Of a stretch of 64,000 nt of DNA, positions 54,594-64,000 are shown piece by piece; the stretch's first letter is position 1; every line of letters starts with the position of its first letter. A model generated the notes under the pieces. It searched no databases, was not told the origin of the DNA, and saw only the letters and a list, made by a program, of their open reading frames with translations. Origin of the DNA: Aquimonas sp964586455. GTDB lineage: Bacteria > Pseudomonadota > Gammaproteobacteria > Xanthomonadales > Xanthomonadaceae. The position numbers and the translations under genes are program-made. Location of the stretch: NCBI GenBank assembly GCA_964586455.1, contig CAZPHV010000014.1, positions 25,127-89,126 on the forward strand. Direction: 5' to 3'.

Positions 54594-56468
54594 ATGCCCC
54601 TACTGCAACTGCTCAACCTCAGCCACAGCGTCGGCGGCCCGCCGCTGCTGCATCGCATCGAACTCACCGTCGAATCGGGCGAGCGGGTCTGCATTGTCGG
54701 CCGCAATGGCGCCGGCAAGTCGACCTTGCTGCGCATCATCTCCGGCGAGATCACGCCCGATGAAGGCGAGCGTCGCCTGAGCTCGGGCGTGCGCGTCGCG
54801 CGGCTGGCGCAAGAGGTGCCGCAGGCGACTTCCGGGACCATCTTCGAAGTGATCACCGCCGGCCTGGGTGAGCTCGGTCATTGGCTGGGGCGCTATCACG
54901 CGCTGCTGCCGCGCTTCGAAGAGGACGCCATCGCCAACGAAATCTCGGACCTGCAGGAACGCATCGAAGCCGCCCAGGGCTGGGACCTGGACCAGCGCGT
55001 CGAAGCGGTGCTCTCTCGCCTGGGCCTCGATGGCGAGGCGCAGTTCGCCGCGCTGTCGGGCGGTATGAAGCGACGCGTGCTGCTGGGCCAGGCGCTCGTC
55101 TCAGCGCCGGATATCCTGCTGCTCGACGAGCCGACCAACCATCTCGACATCGACTCGATCGACTGGCTCGAAGAGATGCTGAAATCGCTGCAGACGGCAT
55201 TGATCTTCATTACCCACGATCGTCGCTTCCTGCGCTCGCTGGCGACGCGCATTGTGGAGATTGATCGTGGCCAGCTCACCAGCTGGCCCGGCGACTTCGA
55301 CAACTACCTGCGCCGCCGCGAAGAGCGTTTGCATGCAGAAGCGCAGGCGTCCGCACATTTCGACCGGCGTCTGGCCGAAGAAGAAGTGTGGATCCGCCAA
55401 GGCATCAAGGCTCGCCGCACCCGCAACGAGGGTCGCGTGCGCGCGCTGAAGGCGATGCGCAACGAGCGCATGCAGCGTCGCGAGCAGCAGGGTCAGGTCA
55501 ATATCCAGATGGCGTCCGCCGCGCCCTCGGGCAAACGCGTGGCGGAAGCCAAGCGGGTCAGTCACGGTTACGGCGGCCGCATGCTGCTGCGCGACTTTTC
55601 GGCGACCATCCAGCGCGGCGATCGGATCGGTCTGGTCGGCCCGAACGGTGTCGGCAAGACCACGCTTATCCGATTGCTCTTGGGTGAAACAAAGCCCGAC
55701 GCGGGCGAAATTGAGCTCGGCACCCAGCTCGAAATCGCCTACTTCGACCAGCACCGCCTGAGCCTGCGCGACGACTGGAACGCACTCGAGAACGTGGCGG
55801 AAGGCCGCGAGTACATTGAGCTCGACGGTCGCCGCAAGCATGCCCTGGGCTACCTGCAGGACTTCCTGTTCACGCCTGAGCGTGCGCGCGCGCCGATCAC
55901 CATGCTGTCCGGCGGCGAGCGCAACCGCCTGCTGCTGGCCAAGCTGTTCGCCCAGCCCAGCAACCTGCTGGTGATGGACGAGCCCACCAATGACCTGGAC
56001 GTCGAAACGCTGGAATTGTTGGAAGAGAAGCTCGGCGAATACCCGGGAACCCTGATCCTGGTCTCGCATGACCGCGAGTTCCTCGACAACGTGGTCACCA
56101 GCTGTCTGGTGTTCGAAGGCGAGGGCGGCGTGCGGGAGTACGTCGGCGGCTACACCGATTGGCTGGCGACGCGCGCAGCGGCACGCGCTGTCGAAGTGCC
56201 TGCTCCGGTGGCAGTCGCGAAACCGGCCGCGGCCGAGCCGGCGGCGCCGAAGAAGAAGCTGAGCTACAAGGACCAGCGCGAACTGGAGCAACTGCCCCTT
56301 CGCATCGAGCAGTTGGAAACACGACTTGCGGAGCTGGGCCGGACCATGGCGGATCCGGGCTTCTACCAGCGCGGGGCTGCCGAGGTCGCAGCTACCGGCG
56401 CCGAGCTCGCGAAGCTGCAGTCCGAGCTGGACGCAGCTTTTGCGCGCTGGGCGGAGCTGGATGGCTGA
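54594..56468 (+). CDS. uup: ABC-F family ATPase Uup
   Basis: A 624-residue soluble protein with two ABC domains and no membrane segment. The first domain has Walker A GRNGAGKST, signature LSGGMKRR and DEPTNHLDI. The second has GPNGVGKTT, LSGGERNR and DEPTNDLDV. The linker between them (RRTRNEGRVRALKAMRNERMQRR) is the basic, helical ABC-F arm. A C-terminal coiled coil follows an Ala/Pro-rich hinge (KKKLSYKDQRELEQLPLRIEQLETRLAELG), typical of Uup. Uup is linked to precise excision of transposons and to ribosome or replication-junction function. ATG 54594 is the first start inside the conserved domain. Confidence 0.93.
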   Translation: MPLLQLLNLSHSVGGPPLLHRIELTVESGERVCIVGRNGAGKSTLLRIISGEITPDEGERRLSSGVRVARLAQEVPQATSGTIFEVITAGLGELGHWLGRYHALLPRFEEDAIANEISDLQERIEAAQGWDLDQRVEAVLSRLGLDGEAQFAALSGGMKRRVLLGQALVSAPDILLLDEPTNHLDIDSIDWLEEMLKSLQTALIFITHDRRFLRSLATRIVEIDRGQLTSWPGDFDNYLRRREERLHAEAQASAHFDRRLAEEEVWIRQGIKARRTRNEGRVRALKAMRNERMQRREQQGQVNIQMASAAPSGKRVAEAKRVSHGYGGRMLLRDFSATIQRGDRIGLVGPNGVGKTTLIRLLLGETKPDAGEIELGTQLEIAYFDQHRLSLRDDWNALENVAEGREYIELDGRRKHALGYLQDFLFTPERARAPITMLSGGERNRLLLAKLFAQPSNLLVMDEPTNDLDVETLELLEEKLGEYPGTLILVSHDREFLDNVVTSCLVFEGEGGVREYVGGYTDWLATRAAARAVEVPAPVAVAKPAAAEPAAPKKKLSYKDQRELEQLPLRIEQLETRLAELGRTMADPGFYQRGAAEVAATGAELAKLQSELDAAFARWAELDG

Positions 56469-56947
56469 GCGCCAGTTCGCGCGCACGGGGTTCGCCAAGC
56501 GAAGCCTGTCAGAGGGATGTCCCCGCTGCAGCGAGGCCGGCGTTGATCGGGTGGGAGACGCCAGCGTCTGCGTCGCGTAAATGCTCGCGTTAGGCGAGGT
56601 TCTGGTAGATGCGCTGCGCTTATCTACCCTACAACCACGAGAGACGCGTCTGATGTATCGAAGTGAGCTGCTCGTGTGCGTGTAGGGCAGATAAGCGACG
56701 CGCATCTATCCACGTGCCCGAGGAATGCGGCTGCTGCATCCGAGCCGGTGTGATCGGGTGGGAGGCGCGATCGTGTGCGCCGAGTAAATGCTCGCGTGAG
56801 GCGAGGTTCTCAAACGAAGCATTGAGCGTCGGGGCGCAGGGATAGACAAGCGCAGCGCAATCACCGGTTTTCGGACTCGGTATGTCAGCCAACTGATAAG
56901 TGCGTGAGCGGTAAGCCGCGAGCCCCGTAGCGCCCATCCGCACCGGC
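56469..56947. repeat. Mosaic of family A palindromes and a 75-bp direct repeat
   Basis: No gene is supported. Family A elements lie at 56602-56632 (inverted), 56682-56712 (degenerate) and about 56837-56867 (strongly degenerate). A direct repeat of about 75 bp, with roughly four in five bases equal, occurs at 56525-56602 and 56731-56810; it contains GATCGGGTGGGAG and GTAAATGCTCGCGT or its near match. The region separates convergent genes (uup and the second propeller-GGDEF). Confidence 0.8.
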
Positions 56948-59900
56948 TCAGCCCTCGGCATCGACCGGTGCGGAGACCTGTAGGCGTATCAGGCGCTCGG
57001 TCTCCGGCGCATCCAGTCGGTTGCGAGCGGCATCGACCAGGTCGGGCATGTCGATGGTCGTTACGCCCTCAGCTGCACTCAGAACCACCCAGCCATCGCG
57101 CCCTCGGTGCTTGGCGGCGTACACGGCGGCATCGGCAAGGTCGACCACCTGTTCCCACTCCAGCGCATCCGGATCGCCCGGCAAGAAAGGCAGCGCAGCC
57201 ACGCCCACCGAGCACGTGGCGCGTAGGATCTCTCCAGAGTCCAACCGGAAGTGCTGCGCGCGTGCCGCAGCGACGATGCGCTCGGCCAACACGCTGGCCT
57301 GTGACGCATCCGCTTGCCTCGCCACTACCAGAAACTCCTCGCCGCCCCAGCGTACTGCGTAGTCGGACTCGCGCACCGCCTGAGTCAGCAGGTGGGCGAA
57401 CTGGCGAAGGACGCTGTCGCCGGCGGCATGCCCGTAGCGGTCATTGATCGCCTTGAAGTGATCGATGTCGACCAGCAGGAAAAGCATGTCGCGCTGCACG
57501 CCGGGCACGACCGGCAAGCGATACGCGCGTCGGCACTGAGCCAGATCAGACTGCACCTGACGCAGCAAATAGCGGCGGTTGGCCAGCCCCGTCAGCGGAT
57601 CGGTCAATGAGGCCTGTTCAAGCTGGCTGTTGGCTTCTGCGAGGGCATGCGTGCGTTGCTCCACCAGTTGTTCCAGCGCTCTCCTTCGCGCGGCCAACTG
57701 GCTGAGGCGCAGCCGTGCGATCACCACGCCCATCAGTACCAGCGCGAGGCCAATCAAGATGCGCGAAGACGCGCGCTGCCATGGCGCGGGGTCAATCGCA
57801 AACGCAAACTCGCTGGACGGCCCCCAATCGCGCAGGCCCTCGCGAGCCTGAACCTCGAACACGTAGCTGCCGGGCGGCAGTGCTGCGAAGGTGATCGGCT
57901 GGTACGGCTGGGGCGTCGACCATTCGCCGCCATCGCCGCGCAGGCGATAGCGATAGCGCAGCTGCGCGCTGTGCCCGAGGCGCAGGGCCGCGAAGCTGAA
58001 GCTGATGTCGCGTGTGCCGGCACCGAGGCTGGCGCCGGCAATTGCAGGTATGCCGGCAGCCGTGACCTGTTCGATCAGCACTCGCGGCGGCGCCTCAACC
58101 CCGCGCTCACGCTGCACGTGTCGGACCAGGCCGAAGCCGCTGCCGAACCACAGACTGCCATCGCTGGCGCGCAGTGCTGCGGTCGCCGTGCCTTCGGGGT
58201 GCAGCAGGCCGTCGGCCTCGGTATAGGCATGGACGCGGTCGCTGTTGATGCGCGCGAGGCCGCGGCTGGTATAGGCCCAGACCTGATCGTGCGCGTCGAT
58301 CAGTACGCTCCAGACGAAATTGTCCGGCAAGCCTTCATTGCGCGTGTACTGACGAATGCTGCCGTCCGCCTTGCGGTGAAATACGCCGTCGCCGTTGCTG
58401 CCGACCCACACGCCGCCTTTCGAGTCGACGCCCAGATCCCAGAGGATTTCGTTGCTGAAGCCCTCCTCGCGGCCGAGCCGCTGCACGCTGCCGTCGGGGT
58501 GCATTCGAACCAGGCCATGGTGCAGTGACGCGAACCACAGGCTGCCATCGGCGGTGGATTCAATCGCGAGCACGCGCGCCACCGACAGCAGGGGGTCGGC
58601 GACGCGGCGCAAGTCCTCACCCTGCAGGATCGCCACACCGGTCATGGTGCCAATCCACAGTCGGCCGTCGGGCTCGGCGCGCAGCGAGCGCACCGCATTC
58701 GCCGGCAGGCCGTCGCGCTCGGTCAGCAGGCGCACGATGCCTCGCCCCTCGCGCCATTCGGCGAGGCCGTGCTCGGTGCCGATCCAGGCGTGTTCCGGCG
58801 TAGGCAGCTCGATGTCGTAGACGCGCTCGTCGATCAGCCCGTCCGCCGCCTTCAGGGTGAAGCTGTCGCGGAAGTCGAGCTGACCGTTCTGCAGCCGCAG
58901 CACCTGTACGCCTTCGCGGGTTCCCAACCAGAGTCGACCCGAAGCGTCCTGGTCGAGGGTGCGCACGAAATCGGCCAGCAGGCCGTCGCGGCGGGTGTAG
59001 CCGTCGAAGCTGCCGATCTGTATACGGCTGAGCCCGCCGTCGCCTCCGACCCAGATCGCGCCTTCGCTGTCGCGCAGCACGCTGTGGTTGACCAGGCTGG
59101 CGAGGCCATCCTCGGGTGTGTCAAGCCGCAGCTGGGTCTCCGGACCGCGCAACACGCCACGGTTTCCGGTGACCCAGAGCTCGCCCACGCTGTCGCGAGC
59201 GATGCCGCTGATCGCCATGCCTTCCGCCGCCTGCGGCAAGCCTTCGGGCGTGCCCAGCGAGTCGCCTTCCAGCAGCAGCAGCCCGGAGCTGGTGCCGATC
59301 CAAACGCGTTCGCCTTCGACATGCAGGGCAGACACCATCGGCGCATTGGTCAGCGGCAGATGTACCGATGCGTACTGGCCGGTCACCGCAAACCAGCGCA
59401 GCAGCCCGTTGGGCGTGCCGACCCAGACGCTGCCGTCATCGGAGCGGGCCAGGCTGGTGATGTTCAGATCCGAAATGATCGTGTGTACGGTGGGCGGGTC
59501 GAGCCCTTCCGAGCCCGCCACCGGTTCCAGCTGGTACAGGCCGCGCGCAGTGCCGACCAGTAGGTTGGCGCCGCGTGCGCTCAGGGCCTGTACCGAACTG
59601 GTCGAGATGCCGGGCAGGTCGGGGCAGCTGAAGCGCGCAGCGCCCTGCTTCAAGCTGCATAGCCCGCGAGTGCTGCCAATCCAGACCTGGCCGTCGGCGC
59701 TGCTCGCGATCGCCTGCACCGAATTGCTGGCCAAGCCGTCGGCGGTGCTGAAGATCCTGAACTCGCGACCGTTGAAGCGCCCCAGGCCGCTGTAGGTGCC
59801 GACCCACAGGTAGCCCGCCTGATCCTGATGCAGCGCGAGCACCTGCTGTTGGGGCAGCCCGTCGCCGGTGTCGTAGTGCTGCGGACGGGCATGGGCAACA

Positions 59901-60025
59901 GAAAGGACCGTCGCCAGCCCGGCCACCAATCCCAACACTTGCCTCCGCCACGGCTGCGCGCGCCGAGCCACGGCGGCTGTCACGGTCGCAAGTGCGGCGC
60001 TGGGCGCGGTCAAGGTGTCGGTCAT
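56948..60025 (-). CDS. Propeller-sensor diguanylate cyclase, second copy
   Basis: A 1025-residue paralogue of the cyclase at 42952. After an N-terminal signal-anchor (VLGLVAGLATVLSVAHARP) come propeller repeats from about 50 to 690 (LWVGTYSGLGRFNG, VWIGSTRGLCSL, VWVGTPNGLLRW and many more). A Y_Y_Y domain contains AQLRYRYRLRGDGGEW, then a membrane helix (ILIGLALVLMGVVIARL), a coiled coil (LEQLVEQRTHALAEANSQL) and GGDEF. The catalytic motif VRWGGEEFLVV is intact, and RESD five residues before it is an I-site. ATG 60025 is chosen; an in-frame extension to 60325 is Arg/His-rich and improbable. It is single, downstream of aceE in the same direction. Confidence 0.92.
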   Translation of the reverse strand: MTDTLTAPSAALATVTAAVARRAQPWRRQVLGLVAGLATVLSVAHARPQHYDTGDGLPQQQVLALHQDQAGYLWVGTYSGLGRFNGREFRIFSTADGLASNSVQAIASSADGQVWIGSTRGLCSLKQGAARFSCPDLPGISTSSVQALSARGANLLVGTARGLYQLEPVAGSEGLDPPTVHTIISDLNITSLARSDDGSVWVGTPNGLLRWFAVTGQYASVHLPLTNAPMVSALHVEGERVWIGTSSGLLLLEGDSLGTPEGLPQAAEGMAISGIARDSVGELWVTGNRGVLRGPETQLRLDTPEDGLASLVNHSVLRDSEGAIWVGGDGGLSRIQIGSFDGYTRRDGLLADFVRTLDQDASGRLWLGTREGVQVLRLQNGQLDFRDSFTLKAADGLIDERVYDIELPTPEHAWIGTEHGLAEWREGRGIVRLLTERDGLPANAVRSLRAEPDGRLWIGTMTGVAILQGEDLRRVADPLLSVARVLAIESTADGSLWFASLHHGLVRMHPDGSVQRLGREEGFSNEILWDLGVDSKGGVWVGSNGDGVFHRKADGSIRQYTRNEGLPDNFVWSVLIDAHDQVWAYTSRGLARINSDRVHAYTEADGLLHPEGTATAALRASDGSLWFGSGFGLVRHVQRERGVEAPPRVLIEQVTAAGIPAIAGASLGAGTRDISFSFAALRLGHSAQLRYRYRLRGDGGEWSTPQPYQPITFAALPPGSYVFEVQAREGLRDWGPSSEFAFAIDPAPWQRASSRILIGLALVLMGVVIARLRLSQLAARRRALEQLVEQRTHALAEANSQLEQASLTDPLTGLANRRYLLRQVQSDLAQCRRAYRLPVVPGVQRDMLFLLVDIDHFKAINDRYGHAAGDSVLRQFAHLLTQAVRESDYAVRWGGEEFLVVARQADASQASVLAERIVAAARAQHFRLDSGEILRATCSVGVAALPFLPGDPDALEWEQVVDLADAAVYAAKHRGRDGWVVLSAAEGVTTIDMPDLVDAARNRLDAPETERLIRLQVSAPVDAEG

Positions 60026-60464
60026 TGAAGGGCTGGCGTCTGGCAGAAGAGGCTGAAAGTCAAAATGCGAGTGGGGCAAAGCCAGCGCTGTGCGTCGGTG
60101 CACACTTCGGTGCCCGATGCTTCCCGTGCGTGTAGGAGATTTCCTACCCCCTGGTGGGTGCTTGTGCCGATGCGTTGTCGCCAGCGCGGCGCGCAGGCTT
60201 CGTCGATGCCCAAGGAACTGCCGACCAAACCCCGCCCGAGCACCCGCGAGCCCGCAGCATTGTGTCCCGCGATCTTGGTCGCGGGGACGCACGATTGCGT
60301 TTTTGAGGCGGGCAGCGCTGGCCACACGCTATGGCTGATGCAGCTTGGGGCAGCCGAACGGCAGCGACGCCAGCGCGTGGTCGAGCTGCGCTCGGCGCGG
60401 TGCGTCAACGCCGACAGTGACGCGCTCGACGCCTGAGGCGGGAACATGGCCCTGCGCGGCGGGC
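60026..60464. promoter_or_regulatory. Spacer between aceE and cyclase with palindromic site
   Basis: These 439 bases hold no gene that I can support. The interrupted palindrome GTAGGAGATTTCCTAC lies at 60132-60147, about 107 bases upstream of the cyclase ATG. Its 6-bp arms with a 4-bp centre look like the binding site of a dimeric regulator. I do not know the factor. No clear terminator follows aceE. Confidence 0.4.
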
Positions 60465-63161
<2,697 letters not shown>

Positions 63162-63254
63162 GCGGGGCTCGCTGGACTTTGAATCAAGGCGCGCAGCCTG
63201 CCGCGTGCCCGCCGCGATGTCACCTGCTGCTGTCGCGGCCTCGACCGTGCATAG

Positions 63255-63272
63255 GGTGGGCCCTGGCCCACC
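63255..63272. repeat. Palindromic repeat, family B
   Basis: A perfect family B copy upstream of aceE, preceded by GCATAG and followed by ATGGCCTC. It lies about 9 kb from the cluster near 52-54 kb. Confidence 0.85.
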
Positions 63273-63342
63273 ATGGCCTCAACACCGCGCCGGGTTTCGG
63301 TCTCGCGTGCGACTGCACGTCAATCAATCCACCAAAACAAAA

Positions 63343-63364
63343 GGCCCCGGCAGATGCCGAGGCC
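63343..63364 (-). terminator. Rho-independent terminator of tRNA-Val
   Basis: On the minus strand GGCCTCGGC, loop ATCT, GCCGGGGCC form a 9-bp stem (one wobble) followed by TTTTGTTTT (63333-63342 on the plus strand as AAAACAAAAG). It starts 12 bases after the tRNA 3' end and is the clearest intrinsic terminator in the window. Confidence 0.92.
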
Positions 63365-63376
63365 TTCGTTTGAAGC

Positions 63377-63451
63377 TGGTGGGCAGTACAGGGATCGAAC
63401 CTGTGACCCCTACCATGTCAAGGTAGTGCTCTACCGCTGAGCTAACTGCCC
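63377..63451 (-). tRNA. tRNA-Val (anticodon GAC)
   Basis: A full cloverleaf can be drawn on the minus strand. The 7-bp acceptor is GGGCAGT/ACTGCCC. The D arm is AGCTCAGCGGTAGAGC. The anticodon stem CTACC/GGTAG holds loop TTGACAT with anticodon GAC. The T arm has GGTTCGATCC. Discriminator A and an encoded CCA end it. Total length is 75 nt with CCA. Confidence 0.97.
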
Positions 63452-63545
63452 GTCGAAGCGGGGCGCGAACTCTAACACGGTGCCTTTGCGGATCACAACG
63501 CCTGTCGCAAAGACGGCCGTGCAAGACCTCGCGACACCCGCGCGA

Positions 63546-64000
63546 TCACGCCATCTGGCTTTCGACGAAGTCCCAGTTGACCAGGTTCCAGAACGCCTCG
63601 ACGTACTTGGGGCGGGCATTGCGGTAGTCGACGTAGTAGGCGTGCTCCCATACGTCGCAGGTCAGCAGCGCGCGGTCGTCGCCTGTCAGCGGGGTGGCGG
63701 CGTTCGAGGTCGACACCAGGGCCAGGCTGCCGTCCGGACGCTGCACCAGCCAGGCCCAGCCGGAGCCGAAGGTGGTCAGTGCGGTCTGGGTGAACTTCTC
63801 CTTGAAGGCCTCGAAGCTGCCGAACGCGGTGTTGATCGCCTCAGCCAGCTTGCCGCTGGGCGCGCCGCCGCCGTTGGGCTTCAGGCAGTTCCAGTAGAAC
63901 GTGTGGTTCCACACCTGGGCGGCGTTGTTGAACATGCCGCCGGTGCTGGACCGGATGATGGCTTCCAGGTCCTTGCTTTCGAATTCGGTGCCGGCAATCT
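63546..64000 (-). CDS. sodB: Fe/Mn superoxide dismutase, C-terminal part (5' end outside window)
   Basis: About 150 residues from the C-terminal part of an iron/manganese superoxide dismutase, which converts superoxide to oxygen and peroxide. The open frame continues to the window edge with TEFESKDLEAIIRSS. Family motifs include FNNAAQVWNHTFYWNCL (second metal His), GSGWAWLVQ, and the signature DVWEHAYYVDYRN with the Asp and His metal ligands. NNAAQVWNH with TFGSGWAWLV suggests the iron branch, hence sodB, but metal choice cannot be fixed from sequence alone. The first ligand His lies upstream, off the window. Confidence 0.93.
   Translation of the reverse strand, partial: IAGTEFESKDLEAIIRSSTGGMFNNAAQVWNHTFYWNCLKPNGGGAPSGKLAEAINTAFGSFEAFKEKFTQTALTTFGSGWAWLVQRPDGSLALVSTSNAATPLTGDDRALLTCDVWEHAYYVDYRNARPKYVEAFWNLVNWDFVESQMA

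Noticed and set aside
60026..60325. 100-residue N-terminal extension of the second cyclase
   Set aside because: It is Arg/His-rich and not signal-like. ATG 60025 is followed by a plausible signal-anchor.

Overview
The window reads as a high-GC gammaproteobacterial chromosome of the Lysobacterales (Xanthomonadales) type. The evidence is indirect: dense coding, overlapping ATGA gene pairs, a 'pathogenicity-like' DUF2007-type protein, LemA/DUF2207, DUF2845 and DUF3228 genes, secreted proteins ending in an F.DGFE tail, and several families of small palindromic intergenic repeats. One run of exactly 100 N sits inside a tandem repeat, so this is a draft scaffold. No prophage, integrase, transposase or CRISPR array was found.

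Layout. 0-5 kb: polyphosphate metabolism (3' end of ppk1, then ppx), two small membrane or lipoprotein genes (Septum_form-like and Coa1-like), a 137-bp tandem repeat broken by the gap, and a CNNM/CorC-type membrane protein. 5-16.8 kb: small accessory genes (SRPBCC, DUF4287/DUF5655, PA0069-type radical SAM), a lemA-DUF2207 pair, a secreted delta-60 repeat protein, a quinone oxidoreductase, an alpha/beta hydrolase, and a DUF4398-OmpA lipoprotein operon. 17-23 kb: an unusual 1155-residue repeat protein, DUF3228 and DUF2845 proteins. 23-29.5 kb: an accessory patch with three right-handed beta-helix-type secreted proteins (one frameshifted) and a membrane-bound AraC-type regulator whose reading frame carries two compensating shifts.

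29.6-42 kb is mostly housekeeping or regulatory: mfd, two ECF-type sigma factors (one carrying its own membrane domain), bpt, a MarR regulator, a three-gene run (amidase, tesB, DUF2007-like), and a hydrolase translationally coupled to rlmKL. 42-56.5 kb: a small methyltransferase, a propeller-GGDEF diguanylate cyclase, a DMT exporter with a flavin reductase, tesA divergent from a YbbA/YbbP-type ABC system, a redox group (grxC, a CMD-family protein, glutathione peroxidase) embedded in repeats, and the ABC-F ATPase uup. 56.9-64 kb: a second propeller-GGDEF protein, aceE without aceF, tRNA-Val(GAC) with a clear terminator, and the 3' part of sodB.

Functional links visible here are local: ppk1-ppx for polyP turnover, tesA/YbbAP as a conserved divergent set, grxC/CMD/Gpx as thiol and peroxide defence (with sodB further on), and two diguanylate cyclases with the same sensor architecture. 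The most unusual signals are the shared C-terminal F.DGFE tail on two unrelated secreted proteins, the duplicated palindromic repeat with an expanded octamer near 53.8-54.0 kb, the membrane-tethered sigma factor, and the compensating frameshifts in the AraC-type gene.
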